Positions 5,698 to 12,729 of a stretch of DNA of 12,729 nucleotides are shown here, piece after piece. The first letter of the stretch is position 1. Each line of letters begins with the position of its first letter. Origin of the DNA: CAZJRB01 sp964547995 (lineage in GTDB: Bacteria > Planctomycetota > Planctomycetia > Pirellulales > Thermoguttaceae); NCBI GenBank assembly GCA_964547995.1, contig CAZJRB010000162.1, forward strand, positions 1 through 12,729, in the 5' to 3' direction. Below the pieces are notes generated by a model that saw nothing but the letters and a program-made list of their open reading frames with translations, had not been told where the DNA came from and ran no database searches. Made by a program: the position numbers and the translations under genes.

Positions 5698-5918
5698 AAA
5701 TCTTAATTCTGACAGAGCACTAGCCCGTTTTCCAGAAAATTAGTGTACCGCCGCGTTTCTTGGTTGTCAATTTGGGGGCACTTCCTCTCCTGGGCGCCTA
5801 TGCCTCCCTGGAGGGGCACCGCTGTAATTCCTTGGCCATCACGAGCTACCGTAGCCCCGTGTCGTGCCAACCGGTTTCTGAGAGCGTCGTTCGTGGCCCA
5901 GCGGACGGTCGATTTCTG
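5698..5918. other. Gap without a supportable gene
   Basis: This 221-bp stretch contains a short palindromic patch (TGCCTCC-CTGGA-GGGGCA near 5800) but no open frame with family-like sequence and no RNA gene that I can recognise. Confidence 0.4.
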
Positions 5919-6010
5919 CCGGGTGCCACGGACGGGCTGCTTGCCGGCCCGTGTCGATGGAGCACAAGCCTGCACGGGCAGACGAGCTGCCCGTGGCACC
6001 CGTGCGCTAC
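5919..6010. repeat. Second full copy of the paired hairpin repeat
   Basis: Nearly identical to 43-130, with a 4-bp insertion (GACG) in the first arm and a few substitutions. It holds GGGTGCCAC-type arms facing each other around GTCGATGGAGCACAAGCCTG. Its right end GTGCGCTAC includes CTA (6007-6009), the stop codon of the beta-propeller gene on the other strand. It could act as a bidirectional hairpin terminator or mRNA-stabilising structure for that gene, as known for some REP/BIME elements; this role is inferred. Confidence 0.75.
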
Positions 6011-7275
6011 CGACTTGCCTTCACGTCGTACGCGTACAAGAAATCGCCGTGGCGCAGATAGAGCCGGCCGGCGCAGACGACCGGGTGGGCCCAGTAGGGG
6101 CCCTCGCCCTCGGAGGGGACGCGGAAGGTGCTGACCGGCTGGGGCGTTTCGGGCGTCGCGCGGACCAGGCCCATCGTGCCACGCTCGCCGTAGGTGTAGA
6201 GCATGCCGTCGGCGTAGGTGAGCGAGCCCTTGCCGACGCCCCGCTCGACGTACACCTTCTCGCCCGTTTCCCACTTCAGACAGACCCACTGGGCCCGGTT
6301 GGACGTGTACGTCGACCCGTAGAGGTAGCCGTCCAGGAGGATCACGCCGCCGTGGTGGTTGTCCATTTCCTTCGAGCGCCACACTTCCTCGGTCGAGACC
6401 TGATCACCCCGGACATCGATGCGAAACTGCACAGAGCCGGCGCGGGGGGTGCTGACGAAGACCCGGCCGTCGTGGAAGATGGGCATCAGGATGTTCTCGT
6501 CGAAAGGGGTGATGTGCTTGAATCGCCAGAGCAGTTTGCCGGTGTCTGCGTCGACCCCGATCGCCGCCTTGGAGGTCATAACGAAGATGATCCGCAGTCC
6601 CTTGTACTCGTGCAAGGCGGGGGTGCTGTAACCGGCCAGGTCGCCGCCGGCGCTGGGCGACTTCCAAACAATGTCCCCGGTTCTCTTGTTCAAGGCAACC
6701 ACGGCACACTCCGGCCCGCCGGGACAGCAGATCACCCGGTCGCCGTCGATCAACAGCGACTCGGCCAGCGCCCAGGTGATGTTCTTGCTGTGGAATTTCT
6801 CGAGCGTATTGAGCCCCCAATGCCTCTTGCCGGTCTTTGCATCAAGGTAGACGAGGTTGCCCAGTGGGCTTTGGTGGTAGAGGCGGTCGCCGTCGATGGT
6901 GGGCGTCGCCCGGGTGCCGGCGACGTCCTTCGTCCACTCGGCGCCGTTTTCCGCCTGCCACTTGATCTTCCCGTCGAGGTCCATGGCGGTGATGACCGTT
7001 TTGCCGTCGATGTTGCCGGCGGTGTAGATCAGCCCGTCGGCAATCGAGATGCTCGAAAATCCGTGGCCGATGCCCTTGGCGGTCCAGATCCGTTTCGGCC
7101 CCCCGTCAGGCCATTTTTTCAACAGGCCGGTGTCGGTCGATTTGTTGTCCTGGTTCGGCCCATGGAATCGCGGCCAGAAGGGGGCGTCTTCGGCATGTAA
7201 CCCGGATGTCGCGAAAAAGACCGTCGACAAAAACACAACCATCGTCAGGCAAAGCAGTATCAGTGGAAGTCGCAC
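6007..7275 (-). CDS. Exported PQQ-type beta-propeller repeat protein
   Basis: A 422-residue protein with a cleavable signal peptide (MRLPLILLCL to about Ala28 of SGLHAED). It opens with the planctomycete signature WPRFHGPNQDNKSTDTGLLK, then KWPDGGPKRIWT. Repeated blades follow, with motifs such as VITAMDLDGKIKWQ, LVYLDAKTGKRHW, VVALNKRTGDIVWKS and IGVDADTGKLLWRF (A-x-[DN]-xxTGxxxW type), as in BamB/PQQ-dehydrogenase-like propellers. No quinone-binding catalytic set is evident, so it is probably a scaffold or binding protein of the periplasm or cell surface. The start is GTG 7275, with AAGGA 8 nt upstream (7284-7288). It lies 48 nt downstream of the TrmO-like gene on the same strand, probably as an operon. 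The TAG stop lies inside the dispersed hairpin repeat. Confidence 0.9.
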   Translation of the reverse strand: MRLPLILLCLTMVVFLSTVFFATSGLHAEDAPFWPRFHGPNQDNKSTDTGLLKKWPDGGPKRIWTAKGIGHGFSSISIADGLIYTAGNIDGKTVITAMDLDGKIKWQAENGAEWTKDVAGTRATPTIDGDRLYHQSPLGNLVYLDAKTGKRHWGLNTLEKFHSKNITWALAESLLIDGDRVICCPGGPECAVVALNKRTGDIVWKSPSAGGDLAGYSTPALHEYKGLRIIFVMTSKAAIGVDADTGKLLWRFKHITPFDENILMPIFHDGRVFVSTPRAGSVQFRIDVRGDQVSTEEVWRSKEMDNHHGGVILLDGYLYGSTYTSNRAQWVCLKWETGEKVYVERGVGKGSLTYADGMLYTYGERGTMGLVRATPETPQPVSTFRVPSEGEGPYWAHPVVCAGRLYLRHGDFLYAYDVKASR

Positions 7276-7323
7276 GGGGATGTTCCTTCTGCGAAGCCGC
7301 CAGCGGCGTATGAATCGTGTCGG

Positions 7324-7824
7324 TTATTTCTTTAGCCAATCCGGCACGGTCGCTTCGGCCGAATCGTAGCCGGGGATGTACGGTTTCAGATCGAGCACCG
7401 GCGTGCCGTCGAAGGCATCGATCTTCTCCAACTCGACAACATTGTCCTTGATCGAGATGATCTTGCACAGTGTCAGGGCGATCAGGTTGGGCCGCGCCGG
7501 GCTCCGGGTGGCGAACACCCCGCTAAGCGGGTTATTGCGGTTGCCGCGCGGATGGACCTGCAAGGTCGCCCGGCGCTGCGGGGTGTCGTTGCGGTCGAAC
7601 CACCAGAAGACCCAGACGTGGGACCAGCCGTCCAGGCCGAGCAGGGCCGGCGCGACCTCCTTGTCGATCACAAGCCGGGTCTTGCCGCCGGCCTTTTGGA
7701 CCGTGCCGATGGGGTTGAGGGTAAACTGTTTCTTTGTCTTTTTCCCGTTCTCGGCAGCGGTTGCCGTCCGCGTGAAACCGGCGATCACGGCCGCCGCCAG
7801 CACGGCCATCACAAAGCACTTCAT
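7324..7824 (-). CDS. TrmO/TsaA-like (UPF0066) domain protein with signal peptide
   Basis: A 166-residue protein. ATG 7824 has AAGGAG 6 nt upstream and opens a signal peptide (MKCFVMAVLAAAVIAGFTRT + ATAAEN), preferred over ATG 7851. Residues 35-155 match the TsaA/TrmO beta-barrel domain: LNPIGTVQK, LLGLDGWSHVWVFWWFDRND, HPRGNRNNPLSGVFATRSPA, RPNLIALTLCKI and DAFDGTPVLDLKPYIP. TrmO methylates N6-threonylcarbamoyl-adenosine 37 of tRNA using SAM, a cytoplasmic job, so an export signal is odd. The core motif usually reads RSPxRPNPIG; here Pro is replaced (RPNLIAL). It may be an exported relative with another role, or the N-terminal segment may be a membrane anchor. It is probably co-transcribed with the beta-propeller gene. 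Confidence 0.85.
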   Translation of the reverse strand: MKCFVMAVLAAAVIAGFTRTATAAENGKKTKKQFTLNPIGTVQKAGGKTRLVIDKEVAPALLGLDGWSHVWVFWWFDRNDTPQRRATLQVHPRGNRNNPLSGVFATRSPARPNLIALTLCKIISIKDNVVELEKIDAFDGTPVLDLKPYIPGYDSAEATVPDWLKK

Positions 7825-7861
7825 GGTTCTCTCCTTCGCGAAAATGTCCACCCCGCTTTCG

Positions 7862-7873
7862 AAACGGCCGTTT
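7862..7873. promoter_or_regulatory. Perfect 12-bp palindrome in the trmO-like leader
   Basis: AAACGGCCGTTT lies between the candidate minus-strand promoter (7885-7914) and the start codon at 7824, close to the predicted transcript start. It could be an operator, but GC-rich DNA also produces such palindromes by chance. Confidence 0.25.
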
Positions 7874-7884
7874 GGCCGCCGGCC

Positions 7885-7914
7885 ATTCTACCGCACCCAC
7901 CGCCGAAATACCAA
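7885..7914 (-). promoter_or_regulatory. Candidate promoter of the trmO-like/propeller operon
   Basis: On the minus strand, TTGGTA (7914-7909), an 18-nt spacer and TAGAAT (7890-7885) lie about 60 nt before the start at 7824. The hexamers resemble the site at 278-307. Confidence 0.4.
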
Positions 7915-7944
7915 TCGGGGGCCGGGCGCGATGAAATATGCGTC

Positions 7945-7973
7945 TTGCAGGAGAACTCGGATCGTTACATAAT
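7945..7973 (+). promoter_or_regulatory. Candidate promoter of the alpha/beta-hydrolase gene
   Basis: TTGCAG (7945-7950), a 17-nt spacer and CATAAT (7968-7973) lie 57 nt before ATG 8031. This would make 7852-8030 a divergent promoter region. Confidence 0.4.
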
Positions 7974-8030
7974 CGAAGTTATCTCGCCTGGTGGGAAGAT
8001 GAATTCGGGGAAACGGCCCGGGAATGAGTT

Positions 8031-9038
8031 ATGACAAGAGGTCCGACTATCGCCTGCCTGCTCGCGGTGGCCGTGTGGCTCGGCGCAGCCGGTTTGCTAC
8101 AGGCCCAGCAATCGGCCGGCGGCATAAACCTTGCCACGCCGACGCTCGGCGGAAAACAGTTCTGGGCCGACGAACTCTTTTTTCACCAGTGGCGAATCCA
8201 GCGTAACGTGTTCACCGGGCATTGCCGGTTGCTCGACGAAGACAACGTCCGTCACGCCTGGGGAACGTTCTACCAGTGCAAGGCAAGACTCGGGCGAATC
8301 AAGCAAGGCCGCGAACTGCCGCCGATGCAGGGAAAGGTCGTCATCGTCCTGCACGGGTTGTTCCGCACCCGCGCGGCGATGAGCGGAATCTGCAAGCACC
8401 TCGAAGAGCACGGCGATTACACGGTCCTCAACGTCGGATACCCCAGCACGCAACGCGACGTCGGCTCGCACGCCCGGGCGCTCGGCCGTATCATCGAGAA
8501 CCTCGATGGCGTCGAGGAGATCAATTTCGTCGCCCACAGCATGGGCAATATCGTAATCCGGCATTACCTGGCGGACCGGGCGAAATGGAAAACTCCGGCA
8601 AAGGAAAACCGGCGCAACTCCCCGCCGATCAAACGCTTTGTGATGCTCGCCCCGCCAAACCACGGGTCCCTTGCGGCAGTTGCCCTCTCCCAGAACGACG
8701 CATTCAAGGCGGTGGCGGGACGTGCGGGCCAAGAGCTGGGAGCGGAATGGGCCAAGTTGGAAGGAAAGCTGGCAACGCCCGAATGCCAGTTCGGCATCGT
8801 CGCCGGCGGTAAGGGCGACGAACACGGATTCAACCCCTTGTTGCCCGGCGACGACGACGGCACCGTAACGGTCAAGAGCACCCGGCTCGACGGCGCCCGA
8901 GATTTCGTCGTTGTGCCCATGCTCCATACCTTCATGATCGATCAAGTCAAAGTACACGAGCACACGCTCAGGTTCTTGCAGCACGGACACTTCGTCTCCG
9001 AAGAAAAGCGGCAGCCGGTGAAGGGAAAGGATGAGTGA
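8031..9038 (+). CDS. Exported alpha/beta-hydrolase (lipase-like)
   Basis: A 335-residue protein with a signal peptide (MTRGPTIACLLAVAVWLGAA, then GLLQAQQ; cleavage near residue 26). The hydrolase core follows: strand and oxyanion turn VVIVLHGLFRTRAAM (HG at 108-109), nucleophile elbow VAHSMGN (Ser170), the candidate acid in LLPGDDDGTVTV (Asp274-276), and the catalytic His in PMLHTFMID (His299). This order fits PGAP1-like or lipase-type esterases acting outside the cytoplasm; the substrate is unknown. LAPPNHGSLAA resembles triacylglycerol-lipase relatives. The Shine-Dalgarno is weak (GGGA about 8 nt before ATG). It is followed by a G-tract repeat and then ruvX, 55 nt after its stop, so the two may share a transcript. 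Confidence 0.88.
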   Translation: MTRGPTIACLLAVAVWLGAAGLLQAQQSAGGINLATPTLGGKQFWADELFFHQWRIQRNVFTGHCRLLDEDNVRHAWGTFYQCKARLGRIKQGRELPPMQGKVVIVLHGLFRTRAAMSGICKHLEEHGDYTVLNVGYPSTQRDVGSHARALGRIIENLDGVEEINFVAHSMGNIVIRHYLADRAKWKTPAKENRRNSPPIKRFVMLAPPNHGSLAAVALSQNDAFKAVAGRAGQELGAEWAKLEGKLATPECQFGIVAGGKGDEHGFNPLLPGDDDGTVTVKSTRLDGARDFVVVPMLHTFMIDQVKVHEHTLRFLQHGHFVSEEKRQPVKGKDE

Positions 9039-9039
9039 T

Positions 9040-9070
9040 GGGTGGTGGGTGATGGGTGGTGGGTGATGGG
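9040..9070 (+). repeat. G-tract simple repeat (GGGTGGTGGGTGAT)n
   Basis: Five GGG tracts separated by 4-nt spacers, a classic pattern for a possible G-quadruplex. They lie in the short gap between the hydrolase stop and the ruvX ribosome site. Matching segments with the pattern GGGAAAGGATGANNGATGGGTG flank the repeat (from 9023 and 9079), so the block looks like an expansion by slippage. Confidence 0.7.
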
Positions 9071-9093
9071 CGAAGATTGGGAAAGGATGAACG

Positions 9094-9552
9094 ATGGGTG
9101 ATGAAAGCTCCGGCCGCGTCGCGGGAATTGACTATGGAACGGTGCGAATCGGGATCGCTCTGAGCAATCCCGGCCGGACCATCGCCAGCCCGCTGGAAAA
9201 TTACACGCGGACATCGCCGGAGCAGGACGCCCGGCGGTTCCGGCAACTCGTGGCCGACGAGGACATCACGTTGTTTGTGGTCGGCCTGCCGGTCCATCTC
9301 GACGGCCATGAAAGTCAGAAATCGACCGAGGCCCGGGAGTTCGGCCAGTGGCTCCACGAGGCGACCGGCGTGCGCGTCGAGTTTTTCGACGAGCGGTTCA
9401 CCAGCGTCGAGGCGGAACAACTACTGCTTGACGCCGACATGACCCGCCGACGCCGCAAACGGCGGCTCGACATGCTCGCCGCCCAGATCATGCTCAGTGC
9501 CTACCTTGAATCGCCGGCGAAGGGCCATGACCCCGGGGCGTTGGATGATTGA
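9094..9552 (+). CDS. ruvX: Putative pre-16S rRNA nuclease / Holliday junction resolvase-like RuvX (YqgF)
   Basis: A 152-residue RNase H-fold protein of normal YqgF length. The N-terminal motif GIDYGTVRIGIALSN carries the first catalytic Asp (Asp13). VVGLPVHLDGHESQKS is the family GLPxxxDG loop, FFDERFTSVEAEQLL holds the DERxTS motif (residues 99-104), and RRLDMLAAQIMLSAYLE supplies the C-terminal Asp (Asp126). The family matures the 5' end of 16S rRNA in E. coli and was earlier proposed as a Holliday resolvase; it acts in the cytoplasm. AAAGGA (9082-9087) is 6 nt before ATG 9094. The gene is intact. The upstream gap holds a G-tract repeat that could affect its expression. Confidence 0.93.
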   Translation: MGDESSGRVAGIDYGTVRIGIALSNPGRTIASPLENYTRTSPEQDARRFRQLVADEDITLFVVGLPVHLDGHESQKSTEAREFGQWLHEATGVRVEFFDERFTSVEAEQLLLDADMTRRRRKRRLDMLAAQIMLSAYLESPAKGHDPGALDD

Positions 9553-9565
9553 GAGGGCAGAGGAC

Positions 9566-9614
9566 AGTATGGGCAGTGGTTTTTGCCGGACAAGTCTGCT
9601 CAGATTGCCCATTC
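9566..9614 (+). terminator. Weak stem-loop after ruvX
   Basis: ATGGGCA (9570-9576) and TGCCCAT (9606-9612) can pair over a loop of about 29 nt, followed by TCTTCC and no T run. It may be a weak or factor-dependent terminator. The rest of 9553-9789 shows no gene. Confidence 0.2.
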
Positions 9615-9789
9615 TTCCGCGGCCGCCCCGCAGTTTTCATTTCAGCTATTCTTTGCTGCTGGCGCTGTTTGTGCGGATTGTGCCGGATATTCATTCAATG
9701 CGGGTGATGATCCGTGCCGATGTTTTTAGTAATCGGTCTAGCCTGCGCGCGGGCCGTGGCCATACAAATTGCCAGAAGGGGGGAATTCG

Positions 9790-10116
9790 ATGATCCGCCG
9801 GACTATAATTGCCATTCTTTGTGCGGTCGCTTTGCTGGCCGTGTTCAGTGTTGCCGACGCCCAGGCCCAGCAGGCGTTTGGCCGTCAATGGGGGCGCACC
9901 TACACCACTCAGGACTGGAACCGACTGTACCATTATCCGTACGTTTGGTATCCGATGAATTTCTGGGGGGCCGATTACTACCGCAGTAGCGAGGACCTTT
10001 ACCACCGCTATCCGCCGGAGATGCGTATCCCGGTCTACAACAGGCAGTGGCACAACTCCTATCCCGAGGCCCGACGCTATCACAAGGGCCACCACTTCGG
10101 GCTCGACGTGTTCTAG
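9790..10116 (+). CDS. Small exported Tyr/Trp-rich planctomycete protein
   Basis: A 108-residue protein with a clear signal peptide (MIRRTIIAILCAVALLAVFS, then VADAQA, cleavage before QQAF). The mature part is dense in aromatic residues and histidine: QDWNRLYHYPYVWYPMNFWG, then ADYYRSSEDLYHRYPPEMRI, PVYNRQWHNSYPEARRYH and GHHFGLDVF. I recall close relatives across planctomycetes, sometimes labelled calmodulin-binding protein without functional proof. The sequence shows no calmodulin-type or enzyme motif, so the role is unknown; a periplasmic or cell-surface structural role is a guess. The start ATG 9790 is chosen because of the purine-rich AAGGGGGGAA just upstream and the immediate signal peptide. 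It is convergent with the rRNA operon. Confidence 0.85.
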   Translation: MIRRTIIAILCAVALLAVFSVADAQAQQAFGRQWGRTYTTQDWNRLYHYPYVWYPMNFWGADYYRSSEDLYHRYPPEMRIPVYNRQWHNSYPEARRYHKGHHFGLDVF

Positions 10117-10200
10117 CGCCTCTTCAAATCCGGGGCGACAAGCGAGATCGGGAAACTCTGCGGAAATAGCAACCGACGGCGAGGTTCGTCACGCGGGCGA

Positions 10201-10233
10201 ACAAGAAACCCCCAGGGCATTCGGCCATGGGGG
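10201..10233 (-). terminator. Rho-independent terminator of the rRNA operon
   Basis: On the minus strand, CCCCCATGGC-CGAAT-GCCCTGGGGG forms a strong stem (10233 to 10209), followed by TTTCTTGT. It begins about 15 nt after the 5S 3' end, which fits termination of the 23S-5S transcript. Confidence 0.85.
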
Positions 10234-10248
10234 CTTCGTTGTGCAAAA

Positions 10249-10355
10249 TCCGGCGGCGCCTACTCTCGCACTTTTGGTACTACCATCGGCTCTAAAAGCT
10301 TAACTACCGTGTTCGGGATGGGAACGGGTGTGGCCTTTCAGATATAGCCACCGGA
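10249..10355 (-). rRNA. rrf: 5S ribosomal RNA
   Basis: The minus strand carries 5S hallmarks: TCCGGTGGCTATATCTGAAA, CACCCGTTCCCATCCCGAAC, ACGGTAGTTAAGC and GAGAGTAGGCGCCGCCGGA. The terminal stem pairs TCCGGTGGC (5' end at 10355) with GCCGCCGGA (3' end at 10249), giving about 107 nt. That is shorter than the usual 115-120 nt but in keeping with the short 5S reported for planctomycetes. It lies about 90 nt downstream of the 23S gene. Confidence 0.93.
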
Positions 10356-10447
10356 AAGCGGCGGCGCCCGCTTTGCGGTCGGGTCGCCGCCGGGTTGGAT
10401 GGTGATACAAGTGGCAGTTTTTCGAGCTGCTTAGGAGCATTGAATAC

Positions 10448-12729
<2,282 letters not shown>

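Noticed and set aside
5743..7200. 485-residue plus-strand open frame
   Set aside because: Antisense to the PQQ-type beta-propeller gene; the translation is a shadow without motifs and runs through the hairpin repeat.

Overview
The window looks like a GC-rich chromosome segment of a planctomycete, most likely a Pirellulales-type lineage. The evidence is a Tat-exported Gfo/Idh/MocA oxidoreductase of planctomycete type, the C-terminal part of a di-heme HZS-alpha-like cytochrome, an exported PQQ-type beta-propeller, a small exported Tyr/Trp-rich protein of planctomycete type, dispersed GGGTGCCAC hairpin repeats, and a short (about 107 nt) 5S rRNA. All family calls come from reading the sequence; no search was run.

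Positions 1-6010 are a mosaic of broken genes separated by repeats. In order they hold: a paired hairpin repeat (1-130) fused to a C-terminal gene scrap (128-235); a DUF4160 gene with one frameshift (369-613) overlapping a DUF2442 gene cut off after 30 codons (585-677); the di-heme C-terminal part of an HZS-alpha-like protein lacking its N-terminal half (677-1600); an intact Gfo/Idh/MocA oxidoreductase (1805-3157); a minus-strand cassette joined by ATGA overlaps (truncated glycosyltransferase-like gene, SAM methyltransferase, cysteine-rich zinc-ribbon protein; 4684 to 3562); tandem internally deleted derivatives of a REP-associated (Y1) transposase element (4686-5256); and a second DUF4160/DUF2442 pair (5677 to 5299) in which DUF2442 is whole and only the tail of DUF4160 survives. 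Almost every gene break lies at or near a repeat.

Positions 6007-10116 are orderly. On the minus strand, an exported TrmO/TsaA-like protein (7824-7324) is followed by an exported PQQ-type beta-propeller (7275-6007), whose stop codon lies inside a dispersed hairpin repeat. On the plus strand are an exported alpha/beta-hydrolase (8031-9038), a G-tract repeat, the Holliday-junction resolvase-like gene ruvX (9094-9552) and a small exported protein (9790-10116). Promoter-like sites lie between the divergent halves.

Positions 10200-12729 hold, on the minus strand, the 3' part of an rRNA operon: 23S rRNA (5' end beyond the window), 5S rRNA and a rho-independent terminator. The 23S gene carries an extra block of about 150 bp at the helix 45 position. 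It is made of GGGATTA-like repeats closed by a long stem and looks like an intervening sequence. This insertion, the transposase-derived tandem elements, the two complementary DUF4160/DUF2442 remnants and the exported TrmO-like protein are the most interesting items. I did not find a clearly new defence or metabolic system.
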